Notes under the pieces: model-generated
What the model saw: only the letters and a program-made list of their open reading frames with translations
Database searches by the model: none
Told to the model about the DNA's origin: nothing
Source: Piscinibacter sp.
GTDB taxonomy: Bacteria > Pseudomonadota > Gammaproteobacteria > Burkholderiales > Burkholderiaceae_C
NCBI GenBank assembly: GCA_017983795.1
Contig: JAGOAS010000004.1
Location: 62,001-126,000 of the forward strand
Direction of reading: 5' to 3'
Length of the DNA stretch: 64,000 bases
Shown here: piece by piece, positions 54,255 to 62,980 of the stretch
Numbering within the stretch: position 1 is the stretch's first letter
Layout: each line of letters begins with the position of its first letter
Position numbers and translations under genes: made by a program

Positions 54255-56117
54255 CTAGGGCTGCGTCACCGAGAAGGCGAAGCGGCTGTTGGTGCCGGCC
54301 TGGTTGTTGGCCGGCAGCCAGTAGGCCGAGACGCCGATGCCCAGCTTGAGCGAGTACATCGCACGCACCGTCACGCTCGAGCCGTCGCTGCCCGCGGCGG
54401 TGCCGGCGGCGCGGTAGACCCAGCCGTTGCGCGCCTTGTTCACTTGCAGGGTTTGCGAGTGGCTGACATTGGTGGCCAGCGCCGTGACCGTGCGGGTCAG
54501 GCTGCCCGTGCTCGTGTCGATGCCGGTGATCTCGAAGCGGTTGTAGGCGAGCGGATCGTTGGCGACGAAGGCGTTGTTGAGCGCCACGTTCCAGGCCTTG
54601 TGCGTGTCGCCGACGCTCGCGTTCGACAGCGTGCGATAGGGCGTGAGGATGTGCACCCCGCCGTCGGCGCGCAGGATGGTCACCACCGTCGTGCCGTTGC
54701 CGGCGCGGAAGCCCCAGGCACGCAGCTTGTGCACGATGCTGCCGTCGCTGAAGCTGAGGTCGAAGCCGCCGTCGGCGTTGGCCACGAAGCTGCTGTGGTT
54801 GACGTCGGTGCAGCCGGTCTCGGGCGTGGAGGGGTCGTTGGTGCTGCAGGTGATGTTCGCGGCGCCGGCGGCGTCGATCGTCACCAGGCCCGGGTCGACG
54901 ATGTTGCCGGCGGCATTCGCCTCCCAGCCGAAGCCGTTCCACTTGCCGGCCAGATCGGCCAGCGTCATCGCCTGGGTCGGGATCGCGATGGCCATGCGCC
55001 AGGCCGCGTCCGGGGCGGCCTCGCCATCGGTCCAGGTGTTGGAGAGACGGCCCACCGCGTAGCCCGAGGGCGAGATCACGAACTCGCCGGTCACGCCGTC
55101 GGTGCCGGCCACCGTGTAGTGGCAGTTCTCGCCGGCCACCGGCGTCAGCGTCACCGTGCCGTCGCCGAAGTCCCAGGTCGGGCCGGCGGCGGCGGCGACG
55201 TCCATCGTGGCGTTGCCGGTGGTGGTGACCGGGTCGCCCGGGTTGGTCGACGCCGAAGGCTTGGCGATGAGGAAGCGGTAGCTGCCGTTGCGCAGCGCGT
55301 CGCAGCTCGCGGCCTTGGGCTTGAGCAGCAGCGTCGCGGGCAGCAGGCTGGTGGTGGCGGCTTCGCTGCTCGAGGCGGTGGTCGAGCTGGCGGTGGTGGA
55401 GGCCGGCGAGTTCGCGGCGACCGTGGCGGTCAGCGTGGCCAGCGTCGCGCCGCTGCTGGCCAGCGTGCTGCCGAGCGTGTCCAGCACGCCGTCGTAGCCG
55501 CTGCCGCTGCCGGCGGCCAGCGTGCCGGTGAGCGGGTCGCCCACCGCCGTGGTGTCCAGGCCCGCCGCAGCCAGCGTCTGCACCACCGACTGCGAGGCGG
55601 CGGCGACGGCGTCGGTCGTCACCGTGCTGGCGATGCTCGCCGAGCCGGCCGTCGTGCCGGCGAAGAAGGTGGCCGGATCCTGGCCGCTGAGCTGCGCCAC
55701 CACCAGTTCGGTGACGGGCGTGATGTTGGCCGTGGCCGTCGTGCCGCTGCCGCTGGCCAGCGAGTGCAGCGTGGTGCTGCCGCTGCTGGCTTCGAGCACG
55801 CAGGGCAGCACGCCATCGGTGATGGACAGCGTGTAGCTGCCGTCTGTGCCGGTCGTGCCGGTCTGCGTGCCGGTGGCGCACTTGGCCGTGACGTTGGCGC
55901 CGGTGAGCGCGGCGCCGGTGGCGGCCACGCCGTGCACGCTCAGCGTGGTGCTGGTGCCGCCGCCGCCGCCGCCGCCGCCACCCGTGCCGCCGCCCGGTGT
56001 CGTGCTGCTGTCGCCGCCACCGCCGCCGCAGGCGGCCAGTGCCGCGGCGGCGATCACCGCGAGGACGAAGGAACGGGGGCGAACGTCGTGGGTGCGTGCG
56101 GCATGGCGCATGGGCAA
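54255..56117 (-). CDS. Large glycine-rich lipoprotein of unknown function
   Basis: The 620-residue precursor has a lipoprotein signal ending in LAACGGGGGD, then a poly-glycine linker encoded by a GCC/CCG repeat, then a carboxypeptidase-regulatory-like beta segment (TLSVHGVAATGAALTGANVTAKCATGTQTGTTGTDGSYTLSITDG). The rest is Ala/Thr/Ser-rich and beta-strand-like, with several cysteine pairs (CDALRNGSYRF, CSTNDPSTPETGC). It is probably anchored to the outer membrane and surface-exposed. No enzymatic motif is visible. A second ATG at 56111 is an equally good start. Confidence 0.75.
   Translation of the reverse strand: MPMRHAARTHDVRPRSFVLAVIAAAALAACGGGGGDSSTTPGGGTGGGGGGGGGTSTTLSVHGVAATGAALTGANVTAKCATGTQTGTTGTDGSYTLSITDGVLPCVLEASSGSTTLHSLASGSGTTATANITPVTELVVAQLSGQDPATFFAGTTAGSASIASTVTTDAVAAASQSVVQTLAAAGLDTTAVGDPLTGTLAAGSGSGYDGVLDTLGSTLASSGATLATLTATVAANSPASTTASSTTASSSEAATTSLLPATLLLKPKAASCDALRNGSYRFLIAKPSASTNPGDPVTTTGNATMDVAAAAGPTWDFGDGTVTLTPVAGENCHYTVAGTDGVTGEFVISPSGYAVGRLSNTWTDGEAAPDAAWRMAIAIPTQAMTLADLAGKWNGFGWEANAAGNIVDPGLVTIDAAGAANITCSTNDPSTPETGCTDVNHSSFVANADGGFDLSFSDGSIVHKLRAWGFRAGNGTTVVTILRADGGVHILTPYRTLSNASVGDTHKAWNVALNNAFVANDPLAYNRFEITGIDTSTGSLTRTVTALATNVSHSQTLQVNKARNGWVYRAAGTAAGSDGSSVTVRAMYSLKLGIGVSAYWLPANNQAGTNSRFAFSVTQP
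55956..55979. repeat. Eight-unit GCC trinucleotide repeat in the lipoprotein gene
   Basis: Eight perfect GCC units run from 55956 to 55979 and encode part of the poly-glycine linker on the minus strand. Changes in copy number would alter linker length without a frameshift. Confidence 0.7.
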
Positions 56118-56258
56118 TGGCTCCGTGGTGTTGGGATGACGCAGCCATGCTAGGAATCGCCCACCGCACCAGCCATCGACCGATCGGCCGAGACGCGCGG
56201 GCGGATTTCACGCGCCGGCCGCGTGGCCGCTGCGCCAGTGCAGTGCGATGATGCGCAG

Positions 56259-57107
56259 ATGCGCGCCATCGCTCACGAATTGATCGCCTTGCTCGAACGC
56301 CTTGCCGCACTCGGCCCGCTGCCGCGCGTGAAGCGGCTGCTGCTGCCGCCGCCCGGTGCCGACGGCACGCACGCCGGCGAGTTCTGTGCCGTCGAGCTGG
56401 ACGACGGTTCGCTCGGCCTGAGCTTCGTGCTGCTGGGCGACACGCTGGCGCAGCTGCGCGGCGGCGCCGGCGAGCGCCTGGCCGCGATGCCGGCGCTCGA
56501 ACTGGCGCGTTGCTACGCCGAGAGCGAGGGCGTGCAGCGCACGCTGGGTTTCGCGGCCGTCAATGCGCTGACGCGCCACCTGTTCGACCGTGCCGGCTAC
56601 GCACCGCCGCCTGCGCAGGGCTCGACGGGCGATCTCGCGCTCCAGCCGGGCGACCATGTCGGCATGGTCGGCCTGTTCCCGCCGCTGGTGAAGCAGGTGC
56701 TGGCCACGGGCGCGCGCCTGACGGTGGTGGAACTGCGCGAGGATCTCGTCGGCGCGCACGAGGGCTGGCACGTCACCCTCGATCCGGCCGAACTGCGTGG
56801 CTGCAACAAGGTGCTCTCGACCAGCACCGTGCTGCTCAACGACACGCTCGATGCGTTGCTCGGCCATTGCCGCGGTGCCGAACGCATCGCGCTGATCGGC
56901 CCGGGGGCGAGCTGCCTGCCCGATCCGCTGTTCGAGCGCGGCGTCACGCTGCTGGGCGGCAGCTGGATCGCCGACGCCGAAGGCTTCAAGAATGCACTGC
57001 TCGCCGGAACGTCGTGGAGCGGCTGCGCACGCAAGACCGCCATCGCACGCGACGCCTGGCCGGGCGCCGCGGCGCTGCTGGCGCGCGCTGCCTCAGTGCA
57101 GCGTTGA
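56259..57107 (+). CDS. DUF364 / DUF4213-type protein (putative metal-chelation Rossmann fold)
   Basis: The protein of about 282 residues has the two-part DUF4213-DUF364 arrangement: an N-terminal domain ending in ALTRHLFDRAG and a C-terminal Rossmann-like part with GDHVGMVGLFPPLVKQVLATGARLTVVEL, NKVLSTSTVLLNDTLDALL and IALIGPGASCLPDPLFERGVTLLGGSWI. The family is annotated as putative heavy-metal chelation and is often found near molybdenum, nickel or cobalt-related genes. A GTG at 56223 in the same frame would add 12 residues; neither start has a good ribosome-binding site. It lies 108 bases upstream of a molybdenum hydroxylase gene. Confidence 0.75.
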   Translation: MRAIAHELIALLERLAALGPLPRVKRLLLPPPGADGTHAGEFCAVELDDGSLGLSFVLLGDTLAQLRGGAGERLAAMPALELARCYAESEGVQRTLGFAAVNALTRHLFDRAGYAPPPAQGSTGDLALQPGDHVGMVGLFPPLVKQVLATGARLTVVELREDLVGAHEGWHVTLDPAELRGCNKVLSTSTVLLNDTLDALLGHCRGAERIALIGPGASCLPDPLFERGVTLLGGSWIADAEGFKNALLAGTSWSGCARKTAIARDAWPGAAALLARAASVQR

Positions 57108-57215
57108 ATCGGCGGCGCGCGGCAGCATCATCCCCCCGTCCCAGCGGGCCCGCGCGCTCCGCACTAGCATGACGCCCGCCTGTCCACGGGCCACCTGCAT
57201 CAGAGGAGCGCGCGC

Positions 57216-59558
57216 ATGAGCAGCAACAGCGTCGAAGCCGGCCGCTACGGCAGCGGCAGGGAGGTGCGCCGCATCGAGGATCCGGCGCTGCTGCGCGGCG
57301 AGGGGCGCTTCACCGACGATCTGGTGCGCGAAGGGCAGACGCATCTCGTCTTCCTGCGCTCGCCCTACGCGCATGCGCGCATCGTCGGCGTCGACACGAG
57401 CGCGGCCAAGGCCGTTCCGGGCGTGCTGGCGGTATTCAGCGGCGCCGAGCTGCACGCGGCCGGCGTCCAGCCCATCGGCCCGGCCGTGCCCTTTCCGCGC
57501 CCCGACGGAACGCCCGGCGCCTCGGCGCCGCGCCACCCGCTCGCGCTCGATCGCGTGCGCTATGTCGGCGAGGCGGTGGCGGCGGTGGTGGCCGAGTCGC
57601 GCGAGGCCGCGCTGGACGGTGCCGAGGCGATCGTCGTCGACTACGAGGAGCTGCCCGCCGTCACCGACCCGTTCGCCGCCATGCGCGCCGGCGCGCCGCT
57701 GCTGTGCGACGCGGCGCCCGACAACATCGCCGCCGAGATGCGCCACGGCGATGCCGCGGCCACCGAAGCGGCCTTCGCGCAGGCGGCGCACCGCGTGTCG
57801 CTGGAGCTCGTCAACCAGCGCCTCGCGCCGGCGTCCATCGAGCCGCGCGTGGTGCTGGCCGAACCCGAGGGCGGGCGCCTCGCCATCACGCTCGCCAGCC
57901 AGATGCCCACCGCGGTGCGCGACGGCGTGGCCGGTGCGCTCGGCCTCGCCAAGGAGCAGGTGCGCGTGATGGTGGGCGACGTGGGCGGCGGCTTCGGCAT
58001 GAAGACCGGGCTCTACCCGGAAGACGTCGTCGTTGCCCATGCCGCGCGCACGCTGCAGCGTCCGGTGAAGTGGTGCGCCCAGCGCCTGGAGGAGTTCACC
58101 GCCTCGGTGCACGGCCGCGACCTGATCACGCACGCCGAGCTGGCGCTCGATGCGAACGGCAAGGTGCTGGCGCTGCGCGCGCGCTCGGTGGCCAACGTGG
58201 GCGGCTACGCCTTGACGGTGGGCGTGGCGATCCAGTTGCTCATCGGGCCCTGGGTGATCACCAGCATCTACGACATCCCGACCATCGCGCTGCAGCTCAC
58301 GGCGGTGATGACCAACACCACGCCCACCGGCGCCTACCGCGGCGCGGGCCGGCCCGAGGCGATCTACATCATCGAGCGCCTGATGGACGCGGCGGCGCGC
58401 GAGCTGAAGCTCGACGGCGCCGAGCTGCGCCGGCGCAACATGATCCGCCCCGAGCAGATGCCCTACAAGAATCCCATGGGGCAGGTCTACGACGTCGGCC
58501 AGTTCGAGAAGATGCTCGACCAGGGCCTGGCGCTGGCCGACTGGAAGGGCTTCGAGGTGCGGCGTGCGCAATCGAAGGCGCGCGGCAGGCTGCGCGGGCG
58601 CGGCATCGCCAGCTTCCTCGAGTGGACCGGCGGCAACGTGCTCTCCGAGCAGGTGACGGTGAACGTGCTGCCCGAGGGTGTCGTCGAGCTGAGCGTGGCC
58701 GTCATGCCCATGGGGCAGGGCATCGCCACCAGCCTGGCGCAGCTGGCGGTGGACGTGTTCGACCTGCCGATCGAGCGCATCCGCATCCGCCACGGCGACA
58801 CCGACCGCGCCAACGGCTTCGGCAGCGCCGGTTCGCGCTCGATCTTCACCGGCGGCGCGGCGGTGCAGGTGGCGTCGGAGAACACCCTCGCGCATGCGAA
58901 GGTTCTCGCCGGCGAGGCGCTCGAAGCCGCGCCGCGCGATATCGAATACCGCGCCGGCCGCTTCGGCATCGCCGGCACCGACCGCGGCATCGGCCTGTTC
59001 GAACTCGCCGCGCGGCAGAGCGCGGCGCGCATCACGGCCGAAGGCGGCGCCAGCGCCAGCGCGCCGAGCTGGCCGAACGCCTGCCATGTGTGCGAGGTGG
59101 AGATCGACCCCGAGACCGGCGCGGTGCAGATCGTCGCCTACGCCTCGGTGAACGACATCGGCCGCGTCGTGAGCCCGGTGATCGTGCGCGGCCAGATCGA
59201 GGGCGGCGCGGTGCAGGGCATCGGCCAGGCGCTCGGCGAGGTGCTGCGCTACGAGCCCGAGAGCGGCCAGCTCGTCAGCGCCAGCTTCATGGACTACGCG
59301 CTGCCGCGCGCCGATACCTTCATCGCCTTCGAGACCGTGTTCGACACCTCCGTGCCCTGCAGCACCAATCTGCTGGGCGTGAAGGGCGTGGGCGAGCTCG
59401 GCACCATCGGCGCCACGCCGGCGGTGGTCAACGCGGTGGTGGATGCGCTGGCCGCCAGCGGCCTGGGCCGCGCCGCCGAGCGGGTGCAGATGCCGCTCAC
59501 CGCGCCGACCGTGTGGCGCGCGCTGCAGGGGAACTTCGATGCCGTCGCCTTCGAATGA
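57216..59558 (+). CDS. Xanthine dehydrogenase/CO dehydrogenase-family molybdenum large subunit
   Basis: The 780-residue protein is a molybdopterin-cytosine-dinucleotide hydroxylase large subunit: RRIEDPALLRGEGRFTDD at the start, GGGFGMKTGLYPEDVV, AYRGAGR at 373-379 (the form seen in non-CO-dehydrogenase members), GSAGSRS, and the catalytic glutamate E727 in GVKGVGELG. It would hydroxylate an aldehyde or N-heterocycle. The usual FAD (CoxM) and 2Fe-2S (CoxS) subunit genes are not adjacent; the next gene is a DUF1810 protein with a 20-base overlap. The partners must be encoded elsewhere or another electron acceptor is used. Confidence 0.88.
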   Translation: MSSNSVEAGRYGSGREVRRIEDPALLRGEGRFTDDLVREGQTHLVFLRSPYAHARIVGVDTSAAKAVPGVLAVFSGAELHAAGVQPIGPAVPFPRPDGTPGASAPRHPLALDRVRYVGEAVAAVVAESREAALDGAEAIVVDYEELPAVTDPFAAMRAGAPLLCDAAPDNIAAEMRHGDAAATEAAFAQAAHRVSLELVNQRLAPASIEPRVVLAEPEGGRLAITLASQMPTAVRDGVAGALGLAKEQVRVMVGDVGGGFGMKTGLYPEDVVVAHAARTLQRPVKWCAQRLEEFTASVHGRDLITHAELALDANGKVLALRARSVANVGGYALTVGVAIQLLIGPWVITSIYDIPTIALQLTAVMTNTTPTGAYRGAGRPEAIYIIERLMDAAARELKLDGAELRRRNMIRPEQMPYKNPMGQVYDVGQFEKMLDQGLALADWKGFEVRRAQSKARGRLRGRGIASFLEWTGGNVLSEQVTVNVLPEGVVELSVAVMPMGQGIATSLAQLAVDVFDLPIERIRIRHGDTDRANGFGSAGSRSIFTGGAAVQVASENTLAHAKVLAGEALEAAPRDIEYRAGRFGIAGTDRGIGLFELAARQSAARITAEGGASASAPSWPNACHVCEVEIDPETGAVQIVAYASVNDIGRVVSPVIVRGQIEGGAVQGIGQALGEVLRYEPESGQLVSASFMDYALPRADTFIAFETVFDTSVPCSTNLLGVKGVGELGTIGATPAVVNAVVDALAASGLGRAAERVQMPLTAPTVWRALQGNFDAVAFE

Positions 59559-59982
59559 AGCGGATCGCTTCGATCTGCAGCGCTTCGTCGCCGCGCAGGC
59601 GCCGGTGTTTGCTCAGGTGCTCGCCGAGCTGCGCGCCGGCCGCAAGGCCAGCCACTGGATGTGGTTCGTCTTCCCGCAGCTGGCCGGGCTGGGCACGAGC
59701 GCGATGGCGCAGCGCTATGCGATCAGCGGCCGCGACGAGGCGCTCGCCTACCTCGTTCACCCGCTGCTCGGCGCACGCCTGCGCGAATGCAGCGCGCTGG
59801 TGATGGCGGTTCAGGGGCGCAGCCTGCGCGGGATCCTCGGCACGCCCGACGACCTCAAGTTCCGCTCCTGCATGACGCTGTTCGAGGCCGTCTCGGGCGA
59901 GGCGCTGTTTGCCGACGCGCTGCAGCGCTGCTGCGGCGGCGAGCGCGATGCGCGCACGCTGGAGTTGCTCGGCCGCGCCTAG
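59539..59982 (+). CDS. DUF1810 family protein
   Basis: The 147-residue protein carries the DUF1810 pattern DRFDLQRFVAAQAPVFAQVLAELRAGRKASHWMWFVFPQLAGLG, then SRDEALAYL-like GRDEALAYLVHPLLGARLREC, and ILGTPDDLKFRSCMTLFEAV. The family is a small soluble helical protein without a known biochemical role. I use the ATG at 59539, preceded by AGGGGAAC, inside the end of the hydroxylase gene. Its stop codon shares the CTAG at 59979-59982 with the stop of the convergent gene. Confidence 0.87.
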   Translation: MPSPSNEADRFDLQRFVAAQAPVFAQVLAELRAGRKASHWMWFVFPQLAGLGTSAMAQRYAISGRDEALAYLVHPLLGARLRECSALVMAVQGRSLRGILGTPDDLKFRSCMTLFEAVSGEALFADALQRCCGGERDARTLELLGRA

Positions 59983-60281
59983 CTGGACTTGCCCAGCAGC
60001 GTGAAGTGTTCCACCACCGGCGGCTGCGCGAAGAAGGGGCCGACGATGGCGCGCCACTGCGCGAACAGCGGGCCGCCACGGAAGTGCACGGTGTGGTCTT
60101 CCAGCGTCTCCCAGAAGATCTGCAGCACGTAGCGCTCGGGCGATTCGATGCCCTTCTCGACCTTCCAGCCGCGGAAGCCCTTGGCCTGGGCGATCACGCT
60201 GGTGACGCCGCGCACGATGGCTTCGTCGAAGGCGGCCTGCTGGCCGGGCTGGATGCGGATGTCGGCGAGTTCGAGGATCAT
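59979..60281 (-). CDS. Antibiotic biosynthesis monooxygenase (ABM)-domain protein
   Basis: The 100-residue protein (MILELADIRIQPGQQAAFDEAI...) is a dimeric ferredoxin-like ABM-family protein: AQAKGFRGWKVEKGIESPERYVLQIFWETLEDHTVHFRGGPLFAQWR. Members include quinol monooxygenases and heme-degrading enzymes, but many have no known function. It follows the livF gene by 20 bases on the same strand and may be co-transcribed with the transporter operon. The two stop codons at its 3' boundary overlap. Confidence 0.85.
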   Translation of the reverse strand: MILELADIRIQPGQQAAFDEAIVRGVTSVIAQAKGFRGWKVEKGIESPERYVLQIFWETLEDHTVHFRGGPLFAQWRAIVGPFFAQPPVVEHFTLLGKSS

Positions 60282-60301
60282 GGTGCTTCCATCATAGAGG
60301 C

Positions 60302-61003
60302 TCAGACGCCGAGCAACTGGGTCAGCGCCGAGCTGTCGCCAGCCAGCGTGTCGCTCGCGCCGGCCATCACGATGCGGCCCTTCTCCATCACCGCCGCGCG
60401 GTCGGTGTGGGCGAGCACGCGGCGATAGTCGCGGTCGACGATCAGCGTGCTGATGCCGGTGTCGCGGATCTGGCCGATCACGCGCCAAATCTCGGCCACG
60501 ATCAGCGGCGCCAGGCCTTCGGTGGCTTCGTCGAGGATCAGCAGCCGCGGGTTGGTCATCAGCGCGCGGCCGATGGCGAGCATCTGCTGCTCGCCGCCGG
60601 AGAGCTGGCCGCCGCCATGCGCGAGGCGCTCGGTCAGGCGCGGGAAGGTGGCGAGCACGCGCGCTTCGGTCCACTCGCGCTTGCCGTCGACGCCGGCGCG
60701 CGCGCTCATCAGCAGGTTCTCGCGCACCGAGAGGTTGGGAAAGACGCCGCGACCCTCGGGCACGTAGCCGATGCCGAGCCGTGCCATGCGCTCCGGGGCC
60801 CAGCCGTTGACGTCCTGGCCTTCCCAGGCGATGCGGCCGCCGGCCGGGCGCACGTAGCCCATCAGCGTGCGGATCAGCGTGGTCTTGCCCATGCCGTTGC
60901 GGCCCAGCAGGCCCAGCGCCGTGCCGGCCGGCAGCTCCAGCGAGGCGCCGCGCAGGATGTGCGCTTGTCCGTAGTAGGTGTGGAGATCGACGATCGACAG
61001 CAT
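60302..61003 (-). CDS. livF: Branched-chain-type ABC transporter ATPase LivF
   Basis: The 233-residue ATPase contains Walker A GLLGRNGMGKTTLIRTLMG, Q-loop region YVPEGRGVFPNLSV, signature LSGGEQQMLAIGRAL and Walker B LLILDEATEGLAP, the LivF pattern. It works with LivG on the LivHM permease. One residue after the D-loop is unusual: the switch region reads LIVDRDYRRVL where LivF proteins usually have a histidine (VEQN or EHD forms). The start lies 2 bases after the livG stop codon. The substrate is not set by the ATPase. Confidence 0.92.
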   Translation of the reverse strand: MLSIVDLHTYYGQAHILRGASLELPAGTALGLLGRNGMGKTTLIRTLMGYVRPAGGRIAWEGQDVNGWAPERMARLGIGYVPEGRGVFPNLSVRENLLMSARAGVDGKREWTEARVLATFPRLTERLAHGGGQLSGGEQQMLAIGRALMTNPRLLILDEATEGLAPLIVAEIWRVIGQIRDTGISTLIVDRDYRRVLAHTDRAAVMEKGRIVMAGASDTLAGDSSALTQLLGV

Positions 61004-61005
61004 GA

Positions 61006-61755
61006 TCAGTGGCTCTCGCCGAGGTAGGCGGTCTGCACCTCGTGATTGCTGCGGATCGCCGCCGGCGCATCGCTGGCGATCACCTCGCCGTTGACCATCA
61101 CGGTGATGCGGTCGGCGATGCGGAATACCGCGTCCATGTCGTGCTCGACCAGCAGCACCGCGTGCTCCGATTTCAGCGAGGCGAGCAGCGCCAGCATGCG
61201 CTCGGTCTCCTCGGCGCCCATGCCGGCCAGCGGCTCGTCGAGCAGCAGCACGCGTGGTTTGGTGGCCAGGCACATGGCGATCTCGAGCTGGCGCTTGCCG
61301 CCGTGGCTGAGCGTGCCGGCGCCGCGCTGCGCGACGTCGGCCAGGCCCGCCGCCGCGAGCGCCTCGTGTGCCACCGCGAGGCTGGCGGCGCAGCGCTGCG
61401 CCGCCTCCCACAGCGCCCAGGCGCGCGGCAGCGCGGCCTGCGCGCACAGGCGGCAGTTCTCCAGCACCGTGAATTCGGGAAAGATGGTCGTGCGCTGGTA
61501 GCTGCGGCCGATGCCGGCACGCGCGCGCTTCGGCTGCGACCAGTCGGTGACGTCGCGCCCGGCGAATTCGATGCTGCCACCCGACGGCGCGATCTCGCCG
61601 GAGAGCATGTTGATCAGCGTGGACTTGCCCGCGCCGTTGGTGCCGATCACCGCATGCACCTCGCCGCGGCGCAGCTCGAGCGAGACGCCGTCGACCGCGG
61701 TGAGCCCGCCGAAGCGGCGCGTCAGCAGGTTGGAGGACAGCAGCGCTTCAGTCAT
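61006..61755 (-). CDS. livG: Branched-chain-type ABC transporter ATPase LivG
   Basis: The 249-residue ATPase has Walker A GTNGAGKSTLINMLSGE, the LivG feature GIGRSYQRTTIFPEFTVLENC, signature LSHGGKRQLEIAMCLA, Walker B VLLLDEPLAGMGAEE and switch VEHDMDAVF. It pairs with LivF to drive import. Its start overlaps the livM stop by 8 bases. Confidence 0.92.
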   Translation of the reverse strand: MTEALLSSNLLTRRFGGLTAVDGVSLELRRGEVHAVIGTNGAGKSTLINMLSGEIAPSGGSIEFAGRDVTDWSQPKRARAGIGRSYQRTTIFPEFTVLENCRLCAQAALPRAWALWEAAQRCAASLAVAHEALAAAGLADVAQRGAGTLSHGGKRQLEIAMCLATKPRVLLLDEPLAGMGAEETERMLALLASLKSEHAVLLVEHDMDAVFRIADRITVMVNGEVIASDAPAAIRSNHEVQTAYLGESH

Positions 61756-62713
61756 GCCTGCTCCCGATGCCGAGGCGCTGCTTCAACCCGATCAAGCCCT
61801 TGGGCAGCAGCGCGACGAAGGCGATGATGGTGAAGCCCAGCGTCAGCTGCCAGTGGCCCGCCAGCGGCCCGAGCAGCGCCTCGCTCTGGAACAGCTCCTG
61901 CAGCAGCGTGAAGGCGGCGGCGCCGATCACCGCGCCGCGCAGGCTGCCGATGCCGCCGAGGATGATCATCAGCAGCACCGCGCCCGACTGGTGCCACGAC
62001 AACAGCTCGGGGTTGACCGCGCCGTCCTTCACCGCCATCAGAAAGCCGGCGAGGCCTGCGAGGCTGCCGCCGATCACGAACGCGGCGAGCTTGTAGCCGT
62101 AGGTGCGAAAGCCCGCCGCGCGCATGCGCTGCTCGTTGACGCGGATGCCGGCCAGCGCATGGCCGAGGCGCGAGCGCGCGATCAGCGCCAGCAGGCCGTA
62201 GGTGAAGGCGAGCGCCGCCAGCACGAGGTAGTAGAAGTGCGCCTTGTCGTCGAGGTCGAGCAGGGTGCGGCTGCCGATGGCGAGCACCGGCTTGCTGTAG
62301 AGAAAGATGCCGTCGCTGCCGCCGCCGAGCTTGGTGTCGTGGAAGACGAAGTAAGCCATCTGCGCGAAGGCCAGCGTCACCATGATGAAGTAGACGCCGC
62401 TGGTGCGCAGGCTGAGCGCGCCGACGAAGAGCGCGTAGAGCGCTGCGGCACCCATCGCCGCCGGCAGCAGCCACAGCAGCGAGGCCGGCCCGGCATCGCC
62501 CGTGGCCAGCACGGTGACGTAGGCCCCGATGCCGAAGAAGGCCGCATGGCCCAGGCTCACCAGGCCGGTGCTGCCCACCAGCAGTTCGAGGCTGAGCGCG
62601 AAGATCGCGAACACGGCGATCTTGAGCACCAGGTCCTGCGTATAGGGCGTCAGCACGGTTGGCAGTGCGGCGACTGCAATGAGTGCGATGACAGGGGCGA
62701 TCCAGGTTCGCAT
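61748..62713 (-). CDS. livM: Branched-chain-type ABC transporter permease LivM
   Basis: The 321-residue membrane protein has about nine hydrophobic helices and the LivM signatures LELLVGSTGLVSLGHAAFFGIGAYV and GHALAGIRVNEQRMRAAGFRTYGYKLAAFVIGGSLAGLAGFL. It forms half of the channel with LivH. I use the ATG at 62713; the frame stays open further upstream, but there it runs through the hairpin repeats between livH and livM. Confidence 0.92.
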   Translation of the reverse strand: MRTWIAPVIALIAVAALPTVLTPYTQDLVLKIAVFAIFALSLELLVGSTGLVSLGHAAFFGIGAYVTVLATGDAGPASLLWLLPAAMGAAALYALFVGALSLRTSGVYFIMVTLAFAQMAYFVFHDTKLGGGSDGIFLYSKPVLAIGSRTLLDLDDKAHFYYLVLAALAFTYGLLALIARSRLGHALAGIRVNEQRMRAAGFRTYGYKLAAFVIGGSLAGLAGFLMAVKDGAVNPELLSWHQSGAVLLMIILGGIGSLRGAVIGAAAFTLLQELFQSEALLGPLAGHWQLTLGFTIIAFVALLPKGLIGLKQRLGIGSRHD

Positions 62714-62742
62714 CTCAGTCGCCCCACTGCCACCACCGAGCG

Positions 62743-62815
62743 CGGCGAGGCCGGGGCCTGCCGGTCTGTGCGCGGCCCGATATCCGTGCTCGACCGGCAG
62801 GCCCCGGCCTCGCCG
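62743..62815. repeat. Hairpin element 1: 23-bp stem, 27-nt conserved loop
   Basis: The left arm (62743-62765, starting CGGCGAGGCC) and right arm (62793-62815, ending GGCCTCGCCG) are perfect 23-base inverted repeats. The 27-base loop (62766-62792, CTGTGCGCGGCCCGAT... to GTGCTCG) is the exact reverse complement of the loop of element 2. An 11-base direct repeat flanks the element. Confidence 0.85.
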
Positions 62816-62864
62816 TGCCACCACCGGGCGCGCCCAAAGAATGCGCAGTGCACCGCTGCTGCCA

Positions 62865-62937
62865 CAGCGCTGGCCTGGGGGGCTGGGCGAGCACGGATAT
62901 CGGGCCGCGCACAGCCCAGCCCCCCAGGCCAGCGCTG
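62865..62937. repeat. Hairpin element 2: 23-bp stem of different sequence, same loop inverted
   Basis: The left arm (62865-62887, starting CAGCGCTGGCC) and right arm (62915-62937, ending GGCCAGCGCTG) are perfect 23-base inverted repeats unrelated in sequence to those of element 1. The 27-base loop (62888-62914, CGAGCACGGATATCGG... to GCACAG) is identical to that of element 1 in inverted orientation. Both elements have the same 23-27-23 dimensions. Confidence 0.85.
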
Positions 62938-62980
62938 CGCTCCGGCGATTGCATGAAGGGCGAGGGCGCGCGCAACAAGC

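Larger units (their letters stand above)
62714..62980. other. livH-livM intergenic region with paired hairpin elements
   Basis: This 267-base gap is unusually long for an operon whose other junctions overlap or nearly touch. It contains two 73-base hairpin elements (62743-62815 and 62865-62937), separated by 49 bases, and an 11-base direct repeat TGCCACCACCG (62728-62738 and 62816-62826) flanking the first element. Confidence 0.8.

Noticed and set aside
55930-56040. Phase-variable repeat controlling the lipoprotein
   Set aside because: The repeat unit is a trinucleotide, so length changes would not shift the frame; only linker length could vary.
62743-62937. Two-repeat CRISPR-like array
   Set aside because: The shared 27-base units are inverted, not direct, and are enclosed in perfect stems; there is no spacer array or cas gene.
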